Below the pieces are notes generated by a model. The model was not told where the DNA came from. It did no database searches and saw nothing but the letters and a program-made list of their open reading frames with translations. From Eubacteriales bacterium SKADARSKE-1 (GTDB taxonomy: Bacteria > Bacillota > Clostridia > Oscillospirales > Acutalibacteraceae), in NCBI GenBank assembly GCA_030920305.1, contig JARLUB010000001.1, positions 310,001-374,000 of the forward strand: a DNA stretch of 64,000 nt, written 5' to 3'. This document shows, piece by piece, positions 49,094-56,789 of this stretch (position 1 is its first letter; each line of letters begins with the position of its first letter). A program made the position numbers and the translations under genes.

Positions 49094-49122
49094 ATTATAT
49101 CATATTTATGTTAAAGTGTAAA
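49094..49122 (-). promoter_or_regulatory. rpsO-pnp promoter
   Basis: On the minus strand TTTACA (49122-49117), a 17-bp spacer and TATAAT (49099-49094) form a strong sigma-A promoter. Confidence 0.8.
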
Positions 49123-49163
49123 GTTAGTATTTTTAGAATATTAAGTACTTTAATTGTTAGCGT

Positions 49164-49190
49164 ACGAACCTGTACTTTCTGCATATCATA
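49164..49190 (+). promoter_or_regulatory. Sigma-K-type sporulation promoter for dpaAB
   Basis: AC (49164-49165), a 16-bp gap and CATATCATA (49182-49190) match the sigma-K pattern AC ... CATANNNTA. It lies 40 bp before dpaA. In B. subtilis the orthologous spoVF operon is transcribed by sigma-K in the mother cell. Confidence 0.6.
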
Positions 49191-49230
49191 TCATATAATG
49201 TGTTGTATAGAACAGATGGAGGATACAGAT

Positions 49231-50100
49231 ATGACTAATGCAATGAGTTTTGGAATTTTGGGTGGAGATAAACGACAAATAGCTTTAGCAAACAGCATAT
49301 GTCTTGATGGACATAATGTATGTGTCTCAGGTTTTGATAAATACCAAGATGACTTAAAAGTTAAAAATATAGATATAGATACTTTAGTCTTAAAAAGTGA
49401 TTATATATTGCTACCTATTCCTGTAAGTCGAGATGGGGTTAGTTTAAATTCTCCATTTTGCGATCAAGAAATAAAGATAGATAAAAATTTTGTAAATAAA
49501 TTGAAAGATAAAATAGTATTTTGCGCAATGAAAGATGATTTAATAAAAATATGCGAATCTTTTAAATTTTGTAATCTTTATGATTATGCTAAAAGAGAAG
49601 ACTTTGCAAATGGTAATGCTATTCCAACAGCTGAAGGAGCTATTGAAATAGCACTAAAGGAGCATGGTGAAACAATAAATGGAGCGTCATGTCTTGTATG
49701 TGGGTTTGGAAGAATTGGTAAGGTTTTAACGCCAATGTTAAAAGGATTGGGAGCCAATGTTTGCGTTAGTGCTAGAAAATTAAATGATATCTTGCTTATA
49801 AAGGAACTTAAATGTAATGCTGTGCTAACTTCTGATATTAGGAAAACGTCTGGGTATGATTTGATTTTTAATACGGTGCCACATCTAATATTTGATTATG
49901 AGACATTAAAAAATTCAGCAAAGGGGTCAATTATTATAGATCTAGCTTCGATGCCTGGTGGTGCAGACGATGAATCAGCTGAAAGCCTCAATATAAAAGT
50001 AATACATGCATTAGGTCTGCCAGGAAAATTTGCACCAAAAACAGCAGGTGAAATAATAAAAAACACTATTTACAATATGATAAAGGAGGAAGGACTATGA
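49231..50100 (+). CDS. dpaA: Dipicolinate synthase subunit A
   Basis: A 289-aa Rossmann-fold dehydrogenase subunit that, with DpaB, oxidises dihydrodipicolinate to the spore core chelator dipicolinic acid. It shows the start GILGGDKRQIALANSI, LPIPVSRDG, NAIPTAEGAIEIA, the nucleotide-binding CLVCGFGRIGKVL, and IIDLASMPGG with LGLPGKFAPKTAG. Start is ATG 49231 after ATGGAGGA; the open frame upstream lacks conserved residues. It overlaps dpaB by 4 nt (ATGA). Expression is expected only in the mother cell late in sporulation. Confidence 0.95.
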   Translation: MTNAMSFGILGGDKRQIALANSICLDGHNVCVSGFDKYQDDLKVKNIDIDTLVLKSDYILLPIPVSRDGVSLNSPFCDQEIKIDKNFVNKLKDKIVFCAMKDDLIKICESFKFCNLYDYAKREDFANGNAIPTAEGAIEIALKEHGETINGASCLVCGFGRIGKVLTPMLKGLGANVCVSARKLNDILLIKELKCNAVLTSDIRKTSGYDLIFNTVPHLIFDYETLKNSAKGSIIIDLASMPGGADDESAESLNIKVIHALGLPGKFAPKTAGEIIKNTIYNMIKEEGL

Positions 50101-50672
50101 AAAAACTTAAAGTTGGGTTTGCTCTTTGCGGGTCATTTTGTACTTTAGATAAAGCAATAGAACAAATGAAAAGGTTAGTTGAATTGAATTATGATGTGCT
50201 TCCTATAATGTCTGAAGCAGTTTATAATACTGATACAAGGTTTGGAAAAGCATCTGATTTTAAGAATAAAGTAGAGACCGTATGTTCAAAAAAGATAATA
50301 CACACAATAACTATGGCAGAACCAATTGGACCTCAAAACATGACAGATATAATGATAATAGCTCCGTGTACGGGAAATACTTTGAGCAAGCTTGAAGGTG
50401 CTATAACGGATACTTCTGTAACTATGGCAGCAAAGGCGCATTTAAGAGGGCAAAAACCACTTGTAGTAGCGCTTGCAACAAATGATGCTTTAGGAGCATC
50501 AGCTAAAAATTTAGGAAATATGTTGAATATAAAAAATATATATTTTGTGCCAATGGCTCAAGATGATCCAGACAAAAAACCAAATTCATTGGTTGCTAAT
50601 TTTGAATTGATACCAGATGCAATAGAGGCAGCTTTTAACGCAAGGCAATTAAGACCAATTATATTAGAATAA
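50097..50672 (+). CDS. dpaB: Dipicolinate synthase subunit B (flavoprotein)
   Basis: A 191-aa flavoprotein-like subunit of dipicolinate synthase. The VGFALCGSFCTLDKAIEQM start, the PIMSEAVY and MIIAPCTGNTLSKLEGAITDT segments, and ALATNDALGASAKN belong to the family. It overlaps dpaA by four bases with AAAGGAGGAAGG just upstream, so translation is coupled. Together the pair supports endospore formation. Confidence 0.95.
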   Translation: MKKLKVGFALCGSFCTLDKAIEQMKRLVELNYDVLPIMSEAVYNTDTRFGKASDFKNKVETVCSKKIIHTITMAEPIGPQNMTDIMIIAPCTGNTLSKLEGAITDTSVTMAAKAHLRGQKPLVVALATNDALGASAKNLGNMLNIKNIYFVPMAQDDPDKKPNSLVANFELIPDAIEAAFNARQLRPIILE

Positions 50673-50676
50673 AAAG

Positions 50677-50750
50677 TCTCCCGAATACATTTTAAAGTTT
50701 CCGTTTGTTTACAGGTACTTTAGTTTTGTATAAGGGAGGTTTTTAATTTT
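50677..50750 (+). terminator. Long imperfect terminator after dpaB
   Basis: CTCCC-GA-ATACA pairs with TGTAT-AA-GGGAG across an inner AAAGT / ACTTT pair. The distal arm runs into GGTTTTTAATTTTT. Confidence 0.65.
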
Positions 50751-50809
50751 TAAAGTTTTTGTAAAAAGTTTTTAAGCAAAAATAAGCTAAAAGTCACTTT
50801 CTTTTTTCT

Positions 50810-53158
50810 TTATGTGCGTGAATAAAACAACATATACGCACTTGTCTCATTTTCAAATTTATACATTTCCCCATCAATTTCAATGGTTTGAGAAGCACCA
50901 AAGCATTCTTCTTTAATATTTTCAAAACTGCCAACCAAAGAGACTTGTGAATCATTAAGTTTGTACCAGTTTTCAGAAGCCGGGTCTTTTACATATGAAT
51001 AATAGTGTCCACCAGTAGGTGAACCAGAATGAATAACTACTCCAGTTAGGTTGTATTGATAATTTTCACCCCAATGTTCAGCGTCAAGCTGCAGGTTTTC
51101 AGGAAATTCCACTCTATTATTTAACTTAGATGTAATAAGGTCTCCAGAAGAGGTTACATCAAAAGAAAATCTTTTAAGTTGCAATGCAAGTGTATTCGGA
51201 AGTTGCGTTGCCCTAAAAGTTTTTTGTGCTGTTCTAACTTCGCCTGAAGGTAATTCATAGCCTTCAACATCCTCGGCTTTGAAATATTCGGTAAGTATAT
51301 CTTTTAAGGATTGACTTTCTGCAGCTCTATCTATTGGTAATTGTAAACCACCATTATCTGAAGGGGTAGATATAATTTCTCTTCCACCTACGCTAATATT
51401 AGAAATTCCTCTTATATTAAATTCCTCTACTACTATTGGTTTTAAGTCGGCTGATTCTTCTGAGCAACGATCAAGAATTTTAGTAAGGGTTTCATGAGAG
51501 TCTTCAGTATTGCCTTGATAAATTGGGCCAGAATCACTTTTGTTCATTATTTCTATTGCTAATTCAGGTAACTCCACAAGTTCTTTTATAGCGACTTGAT
51601 CACCATTAGAGGCATCCTGCATACCTTTAAAGAGCATTTGAAGAGCAAAGATTGTCGGTTGAGTTAGAGGATCAACGTCGTGTAAAGATAAAATAGCATT
51701 TCGAAAGTGAGAAATATTGTATAATTGTTGAAATTGAGAATTTAAAAAGCAGCTGTTACCAAGATTTCGAAGGCCAATCATATTTACAACATTTTGTGAT
51801 GTTGCTAAAGGAGTAGCTTGTTGTGAAGTAGAAGTGGCTGCAGAGACGACTTTTGGAGAGTGAATAGTTGCAGTAGTTGTTTGAGTATCGGCTGCGAGTG
51901 TAGAAGCGCTACCAGTATGCTTAGGTTGTGGCTTTGGAGCAGAAGTAGCACCTGAGGCAGTTTTTGAGGTAGGGGTAGCGGCAGCAGTGATTGCTTGAAT
52001 ATTGGGCGCGAGTGTAGAAGGGCTACCAGTATGCTTAGGTTGTGACTTTGGAGCAGAAGTAGCACCTGAGAGAGTTTTTGAAGCAGGAATAGCTGCAGCG
52101 GGTGGTTTAGAGTCAGCTGTATCGGTTCCAGAAGGAGTCACTTGAAAATCTGATCTTAAAGACTTCTCTGTTTCTTTAGAGTATTTCCAATTCCCAAACC
52201 AGCTTGAAGCATTTGAAACCTTCCAACCTTCTGCTAAAAGTTCGGGGCTGAATTCAAGCTTACCTTTATTTGCAACTTCAAAAGAATTGATATCATTAAT
52301 CTCAGTGTCCCATCCTCGCGCAAGATCAACTAAATCTTCATAAGATATAGTAGCAGTGCCAGGGTTAGAAAGTGTTAACAGCCAGGTTTCCTCATCCTTA
52401 CTTAGCGTAAAAATATTTGAAGGATCTACTGTAGAGCGAACAGAAACCGAGTTGAGGTATCTGCTTATATCCATAGAAACAACAGTGTTTTTCAAATTAT
52501 CATCTAGAATTATATCTGCATTGGAGCAAATCTCTATATCAATGTTACTTGCAAGTTCAATATCCACGTTGTTGTCAAGAAGAATATTTGCAATATCATC
52601 AGTGCTTATTGTAACATTTTCAGTAAATTCCGGATCAAAAATGAGCTCAAGACGGCCACTGTCATATCTACCACCAGTGGATTTATAACTAACATTTGTC
52701 AAATTGCTTGCAAATTTTATATCAGAATCTTTAAATTTTTGAAACGCTGACCAGCCGGCAGAGTAGGTGCTGCTAATTGATGAAAGACTAGTAGCACTTT
52801 TCATAGCATAACCTGAGGTATCTGCCACAGTAGAAGCAAAACCAGTGCCCATTAAAGCCATTAAACTAAGTGCTACGAGTTTGTTAGCACCACCACTAAC
52901 TGAATCCAAGTCTTTTTGGTTTAATTTTGAAAAATTAGTGGCTGAGATTTGTTTTTCATATTCTAAAAGGTCTTTTTCTGAAAAATTATATCCTTTTTCT
53001 TTAGCAGCAGGTAAAATAAACTCTTTTATTAATTTGTGTAATCTTTCTTGTGGAATATTAATATCTTTAATTTCATTTTTAAACTTTAAAAGTTTATTGT
53101 TAAAAGATTTATCATTTTTGACTTTTCTATAAAATTCCGCTATTTTATTATCATACAT
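50810..53158 (-). CDS. Nif11-type leader fused to a ubiquitin-specific protease (USP) domain
   Basis: A 782-aa protein. Residues 1-90 are a Nif11-like helical leader (KIAEFYRKVKNDKSF at 5-19, LPAAKEKGYNFSEKD at 49-63) ending VSGG; 92-110 are hydrophobic. Residues 140-345 form an unassigned region rich in short beta-like repeats. Residues 350-455 are a Ser/Ala/Pro/Thr-rich linker with a 38-residue duplication. Residues 459-782 are a C19/USP deubiquitinase: the Cys box GLRNLGNSCFLNSQFQQ (Cys470), QGNTEDSHETL (549-558), LPNTLALQLKRFSFD, the His box HSGSPTGGHYYSYVKD (His718), WYKLNDSQVSLV (Asp736) and final AYMLFYSR. The usual zinc-finger Cys pairs are absent. Start is ATG 53158 after AAAGGGG; the frame is open 11 codons further. 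USP enzymes are normally eukaryotic, so a secreted host-directed enzyme is inferred. Confidence 0.9.
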   Translation of the reverse strand: MYDNKIAEFYRKVKNDKSFNNKLLKFKNEIKDINIPQERLHKLIKEFILPAAKEKGYNFSEKDLLEYEKQISATNFSKLNQKDLDSVSGGANKLVALSLMALMGTGFASTVADTSGYAMKSATSLSSISSTYSAGWSAFQKFKDSDIKFASNLTNVSYKSTGGRYDSGRLELIFDPEFTENVTISTDDIANILLDNNVDIELASNIDIEICSNADIILDDNLKNTVVSMDISRYLNSVSVRSTVDPSNIFTLSKDEETWLLTLSNPGTATISYEDLVDLARGWDTEINDINSFEVANKGKLEFSPELLAEGWKVSNASSWFGNWKYSKETEKSLRSDFQVTPSGTDTADSKPPAAAIPASKTLSGATSAPKSQPKHTGSPSTLAPNIQAITAAATPTSKTASGATSAPKPQPKHTGSASTLAADTQTTTATIHSPKVVSAATSTSQQATPLATSQNVVNMIGLRNLGNSCFLNSQFQQLYNISHFRNAILSLHDVDPLTQPTIFALQMLFKGMQDASNGDQVAIKELVELPELAIEIMNKSDSGPIYQGNTEDSHETLTKILDRCSEESADLKPIVVEEFNIRGISNISVGGREIISTPSDNGGLQLPIDRAAESQSLKDILTEYFKAEDVEGYELPSGEVRTAQKTFRATQLPNTLALQLKRFSFDVTSSGDLITSKLNNRVEFPENLQLDAEHWGENYQYNLTGVVIHSGSPTGGHYYSYVKDPASENWYKLNDSQVSLVGSFENIKEECFGASQTIEIDGEMYKFENETSAYMLFYSRT
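51897..52102. repeat. 114-bp period direct repeat in the USP-protein linker
   Basis: Two copies of about 92 bp (51897-51988 and 52011-52102) are nearly identical at DNA level, around TACCAGTATGCTTAGGTTGT in each. They encode the SGATSAPK-QPKHTGS segments. The duplication looks recent. Confidence 0.8.
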
Positions 53159-53205
53159 AAAAAACAACCCCTTTATAAAAATAAAAAACAAAAGATAATT
53201 TTTTG

Positions 53206-53221
53206 TTAACCTATAGGTTAA
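53206..53221. promoter_or_regulatory. 16-bp perfect palindrome upstream of the USP gene, candidate operator
   Basis: TTAACCTA-TAGGTTAA is perfectly symmetric and lies 47 bp before the USP-protein start codon. A possible minus-strand -10 (GATAAT, 53255-53250) lies just upstream of it. A repressor bound there could block initiation. Confidence 0.4.
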
Positions 53222-53295
53222 GTGAGTTTAAGAAAGTGTTTTTGCACAAGATTATCTATAGCAAAAAATAAAAAACAAAAGTTTATTAAAAATAG

Positions 53296-53324
53296 TTGAC
53301 AATTCCGCCTTTATATAATATAAT
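53296..53324 (+). promoter_or_regulatory. Promoter of the tRNA-Met/tRNA-Glu pair
   Basis: TTGACA (53296-53301), a 17-bp spacer and TATAAT (53319-53324) form a near-consensus sigma-A promoter 38 bp before tRNA-Met. Confidence 0.85.
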
Positions 53325-53362
53325 AATTTATATTGTGCGTAAGTGGTGTTAATGGTAAACGA

Positions 53363-53439
53363 GGCGGTATAGCTCAGTTGGCTAGAGCATTCGGTTCATA
53401 CCCGGAGTGTCATTGGTTCAAATCCAATTACCGCTACCA
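53363..53439 (+). tRNA. tRNA-Met (CAT), elongator-like
   Basis: A 77-nt cloverleaf with anticodon CAT (GGTTCATACC). Acceptor GGCGGTA pairs with TACCGCT (one G-U), and the CCA end is encoded. The anticodon stem TTCGG/CCGGA lacks the three G-C pairs of initiators. A lysidine-modified tRNA-Ile2 with CAT cannot be excluded. Confidence 0.93.
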
Positions 53440-53452
53440 TTGCATAATTTAT

Positions 53453-53527
53453 GGCCCGGTGGTCAAGCGGTTAAGACACCGCCCTTTCACGGCGGTAACA
53501 CGGGTTCGATTCCCGTCCGGGTCACCA
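53453..53527 (+). tRNA. tRNA-Glu (TTC)
   Basis: A 75-nt cloverleaf. GGCCCGG pairs with CCGGGTC, the anticodon TTC lies in CCTTTCACGG, the T-loop is TTCGATTC, and CCA is encoded. It is 13 bp after tRNA-Met and clearly co-transcribed. Confidence 0.96.
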
Positions 53528-53536
53528 AGAGATCAC

Positions 53537-53564
53537 AAAAGGTTGTAGATGCAACCTTTTTTAT
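53537..53564 (+). terminator. Terminator after the tRNA-Met/tRNA-Glu pair
   Basis: Stem AAAAGGTTG / CAACCTTTT with TAGATG loop, followed by TTTATT. Confidence 0.85.
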
Positions 53565-53603
53565 TATTAACCTTGAATATATTTTAGTGTATGGAGTGTT
53601 AAA

Positions 53604-53849
53604 ATGGAGGTAAAGGTTAAGGGAATATATAAACATTTCAAAGGTGATTATTACCTAGTTGAAGACATTGCTATACATAGCGAAACGAGTGAAAAGCTTG
53701 TCGTTTATAGAATGTTATATGGTGATGTAGGGTTGTATGTCAGACCATATAATATGTTTTTAGAAAAGGTGGATAAAATAAAATATCCAAATATAAAGCA
53801 AGAATATAGATTTGAGTTGCAAAAAGTTAAAAGTGTTAGAGAAAAATAA
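53604..53849 (+). CDS. DUF1653 family protein
   Basis: An 81-aa protein that begins VKGIYKHFKGDYYLVEDIA and has HSETSEKLVVYRMLYGD and the VRPYNMFLEKV block, which are the DUF1653 signatures. The family is widespread and of unknown function. The ATG overlaps a TTAAAATGGAGG context, so the ribosome site is poor; translation may be weak or leaderless-like. It lies between two tRNA genes. Confidence 0.85.
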   Translation: MEVKVKGIYKHFKGDYYLVEDIAIHSETSEKLVVYRMLYGDVGLYVRPYNMFLEKVDKIKYPNIKQEYRFELQKVKSVREK

Positions 53850-53933
53850 GCTAGATAACATAAAAATTGATTTGTGGTATAATATTGTTAGCTTAATAAA
53901 GTTAATTAAAAAAGGGAGTAGCCTTTAAAATAA

Positions 53934-54008
53934 GGCTCGTTGGTCAAGCGGTTAAGACACCGGCCTCTCACGCCGGTAACACGGGTTCGATTCCCGTACG
54001 AGTCACCA
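53934..54008 (+). tRNA. tRNA-Glu (CTC)
   Basis: A 75-nt cloverleaf closely similar to the TTC gene 480 bp upstream, with anticodon CTC in CCTCTCACG. GGCTCGT pairs with ACGAGTC, and CCA is encoded. It probably arose by duplication of the other tRNA-Glu gene. Confidence 0.95.
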
Positions 54009-54108
54009 AAAATAGATGTCAGTCCACAAAAGAGCACATATATACTTGTTTTTTAATATAATTTTATTTATATTCTTGATTCTAGCCTCTTGTCTCTAGC
54101 TTCTAGTA

Positions 54109-54185
54109 GGACGCATAGCTCAGTTGGTTAGAGCGCTCGCCTCACACGCGAGAGGTCATGGGTTCGAGTCCCTTTGTGTCCACCA
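54109..54185 (+). tRNA. tRNA-Val (CAC)
   Basis: A 77-nt cloverleaf. GGACGCA pairs with TGTGTCC, the anticodon CAC lies in CCTCACACG, the T-loop is TTCGAGTC, and CCA is encoded. It is preceded by a TCTAGCCTCTTGTCTCTAGC repeat-family segment. Confidence 0.95.
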
Positions 54186-54212
54186 AAAAACAGTTAAATA
54201 AAATTCTTATAT

Positions 54213-54241
54213 AAAGCCCACAGAAATGTCCTGTGGGCTTT
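54213..54241. terminator. Terminator shared by tRNA-Val and the LRR gene
   Basis: A perfect stem AAAGCCCACAG / CTGTGGGCTTT around AAATGTC lies between convergent units. Confidence 0.85.
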
Positions 54242-54255
54242 ACTATTAATTTAAA

Positions 54256-55647
54256 TTAGGTTGTTTGCTTGTTTTTGCGAACTTTTAAATAAATTAAAAC
54301 ACATGCACCAATTGCAAGTACAGCTAGGCCGGCCATCCATGAATAGTGTTCGGCATAGTCCCATACTGTTAATTCATCATAAACGGCAAAGGGGCTAAAG
54401 TGACTTACCGAAAATTTTATAAAATTCAAGCTTCCATCAAGATCTGGGCTAATTTCAAGGTCACTGTTGCTGTCAAAATTGAGCTGCGTATCGTCATAAT
54501 CGTTAGGATTAATTTGAACAAATGCTTCGGCAAATTGAGCATCTTGAAATTCATTTAGTAAAACTGCTTGCATTTCTCTATAATCCCAATTTTGCGGTTG
54601 TTGTATATAAATATCAGCTATGCCATCAAGAGTTTTATACTCTGAGCCATCAGGTTTTGTTACACCCATATTAAATAGCAGTATGTTTTGCTCTTCAACC
54701 TTTTCTTTTAAGCCTGAGTCTAACATATTTAATTTTGTGGAATATGCATCGGTACCTTTAGTTAGCATCTCTACATGAAAATTAGAGTCTGGGTCAAATA
54801 CACCTGGTTCAGCATGTACTCCAAACCAAAGGCCATTAACTTTAATCCATTGATCAAAATTTTCCGCCAAAGTTAAAGTTACTCCCATTGTTACAGGCTC
54901 GGAAAGCCACGGTTGTGTACCTTTAATAGTATAAATGTATTTTGTTGTACTGGGTTCTGAAGTATAAGTTATGATTCCAGTGCTGCTATCATATGATCCA
55001 TTATCGATTACACTGACATTTGCAAGATTACTAGGATCTATAATATCATTTAAATCTACTTTCCACACACCTTGCTCTGAGTATTTTGTAGCTGAAGATG
55101 TCTGGGTACTTAAATCGAAAACAGACAACTTTGTGTTTTTTTCTAAGTTTAGGCTAGTTAATCGATTGTTGTTGCAGTGTAAATTTTCTAATAATACATT
55201 TTGACTTAAATCTAATGACGATATTTGATTATCTGCACAGTTTAATTCAGTTAAGCCTGTAAAAAATTGTATGCCATCAAGGCCAACTATACCTTTAGAA
55301 CTTATGTCTAGAGTTTTTATATTGTCAATCTCATTGCTAGTAAAGTGAGCGGCATCTGAGTGAGAAATATTAGATGAATCTCCAACCCATGACATAAAGG
55401 TTTTATCCGGGAAATTATTTTCGCAGATATGCAACTTACCAGATGAATCAATACAGGCAGGACTTCCATTAAAATCTCCAAAGGTGTGATCGTCGCAAGA
55501 CTTAGTAGCGGCGTGCATTTCGTGGGGTGTTACGCTATTTGTGTACCACGATGCATGGTTTATTATGGGCCCTGATAATAGCGATAGTGACAAAACCAGC
55601 AAAAAAATTTTTTTAGCAGCTTTATTAAGGGGTTTTTTAATAAACAT
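54256..55647 (-). CDS. Leucine-rich-repeat surface protein with C-terminal membrane anchor
   Basis: A 463-aa exported protein: signal peptide in residues 1-33 (or to about 46), an ordered start with CDDHTFGDFNG and HICENNFPDKTF, then three to four bacterial LRR units at about 105-185 (IKTLDIS, LTELNCADNQISSLDLS, LENLHCNNNRLTSLNLE). A region with beta-sandwich-like sequence follows (190-260). A YDSSTGIITYT segment resembles surface proteins of this class. A final domain (265-425) precedes a membrane segment at about 436-453 and a basic tail (RKNKQTT). There is no LPXTG, so it is likely anchored directly in the membrane. LRRs bind protein or glycan partners. It lies 1.1 kb from the USP-protein gene. 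ATG follows GAAGGGAC. Confidence 0.82.
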   Translation of the reverse strand: MFIKKPLNKAAKKIFLLVLSLSLLSGPIINHASWYTNSVTPHEMHAATKSCDDHTFGDFNGSPACIDSSGKLHICENNFPDKTFMSWVGDSSNISHSDAAHFTSNEIDNIKTLDISSKGIVGLDGIQFFTGLTELNCADNQISSLDLSQNVLLENLHCNNNRLTSLNLEKNTKLSVFDLSTQTSSATKYSEQGVWKVDLNDIIDPSNLANVSVIDNGSYDSSTGIITYTSEPSTTKYIYTIKGTQPWLSEPVTMGVTLTLAENFDQWIKVNGLWFGVHAEPGVFDPDSNFHVEMLTKGTDAYSTKLNMLDSGLKEKVEEQNILLFNMGVTKPDGSEYKTLDGIADIYIQQPQNWDYREMQAVLLNEFQDAQFAEAFVQINPNDYDDTQLNFDSNSDLEISPDLDGSLNFIKFSVSHFSPFAVYDELTVWDYAEHYSWMAGLAVLAIGACVLIYLKVRKNKQTT

Positions 55648-55870
55648 TTTGATCGTCCCTTCTTTTTACTATATATAATTACTTTTTCCTATAAAAGTGA
55701 TTATATTATAACAAAATTTATGCAAAAGATCAAGGCATTAAAAAATCTTTTTATTTTACAAAATTAAAGAATGTAATACTATTAAAATGGCACCAATTTG
55801 CGGTGTTTATAAAATAAAAAGTTTACACTACTATAATTTGAAAAACATAAAATATTAAGTGGTGATAATA

Positions 55871-56089
55871 ATGGATAAATATTATGGAGAAAAGTTAATT
55901 ACGCTTGGAACTGCTATTGCTTTTCAAATTGCACAAAACTGTGAACCTGAGGAAATAGAAATATGGAGCGACTTATTTATTGTTGTTAGCGACCAATTAG
56001 CTCTTTTATCAAGTACCAAAGGAAAAATAAGTGAAAGTAGTGAAAACAAGCGAAATATAAATAAAAACTTTACTGGCACTAATATTTAG
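55871..56089 (+). CDS. Small (72 aa) unrecognised protein
   Basis: It starts ATG 55871 after GGTGATAATA, a weak ribosome site. Residues 1-50 are helical and resemble a class of small clostridial proteins with a TLGTAIAFQIAQNCEPEEIE-type helix followed by VVSDQLALLSS (possibly DUF6774, from memory). The tail is polar and Asn/Lys/Ser-rich. No known function. It stands alone between divergent and convergent minus-strand genes. Confidence 0.6.
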   Translation: MDKYYGEKLITLGTAIAFQIAQNCEPEEIEIWSDLFIVVSDQLALLSSTKGKISESSENKRNINKNFTGTNI

Positions 56090-56131
56090 TGGAACAGGAA
56101 GAATTTTATAGTGGGTTGATAACATTTATTT

Positions 56132-56737
56132 TTAATTTATTAATGAGTAATCTCCGATGATGTTATTTACAGTTGCTCTTTTATTTACTTTTAATGTTCC
56201 GCTGCATTCAATGTCCTCAATCTCACAGCAAGGCCCTATAATAATGTCTTGTCCAACAATTTTCTGTGACTTTACTCCTGAAAGTTCAATATTATCTGCT
56301 TTTATTTTATTAATTTTTGAAGCCGGCGGCAAAAATAATTTTATAAATTTGCCTGAATGAGATTTAATAATTACCTTATTTCCATTAACCTGCATTGCAT
56401 TAATAATGCCGTTAGCGTCTAAAATTTCAGAATTAATAAGATTTTTTGCTCTAATAGTTCCGTCACATACTAATGTTTGAGTTTCAATATGATCACCGTT
56501 TACTGTTAATATGCCGTCAACTTTAATGTCTGTAGCTTTTAATTTACCCTCTATTTCAGTTATGCCATTACAAAAAAGTTCACTAGTTGTAGTGTCCCCA
56601 TTGATTTTACATTTACCATCAATAGAAAAACTTTTCGATTTAAGATGACCGTTAATCTGCGCAATACCGTTTACAGCAACAGTTGCATACTCTCCGCCGT
56701 TTATTTTACTTATTCCGTCTAGTTTTATATCTTGCAT
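56132..56737 (-). CDS. Bactofilin-like polymer-forming protein
   Basis: A 201-aa all-beta repeat protein with serial GxxxINGxxxSxxFxxxGxxxINGD units (ISKINGGEYATV, IAQINGHLKSKSFSIDG, KCKINGDTT, LTVNGDHIETQTLVCDG). This is the bactofilin/YhbE-type right-handed helix. It would form cytoplasmic filaments or scaffolds. A second section after residue 115 (HSGKFIKLFLPPASKINKI) departs from the repeat, then the repeat resumes. It lies downstream of cdaR. Confidence 0.8.
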   Translation of the reverse strand: MQDIKLDGISKINGGEYATVAVNGIAQINGHLKSKSFSIDGKCKINGDTTTSELFCNGITEIEGKLKATDIKVDGILTVNGDHIETQTLVCDGTIRAKNLINSEILDANGIINAMQVNGNKVIIKSHSGKFIKLFLPPASKINKIKADNIELSGVKSQKIVGQDIIIGPCCEIEDIECSGTLKVNKRATVNNIIGDYSLIN

Positions 56738-56789
56738 TTTAATACCCCCAAAAACTGAAATATTTTTATAATTATTGATTCTGCTATAT

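Noticed and set aside
50810..53158. The USP gene as eukaryotic contamination of an assembly
   Set aside because: It has a bacterial ribosome site, a bacterial Nif11 leader in the same frame, no introns and the same AT-rich codon use as its neighbours.
53333..53613. Two frames of about 70 codons
   Set aside because: They run through tRNA-Met and tRNA-Glu.
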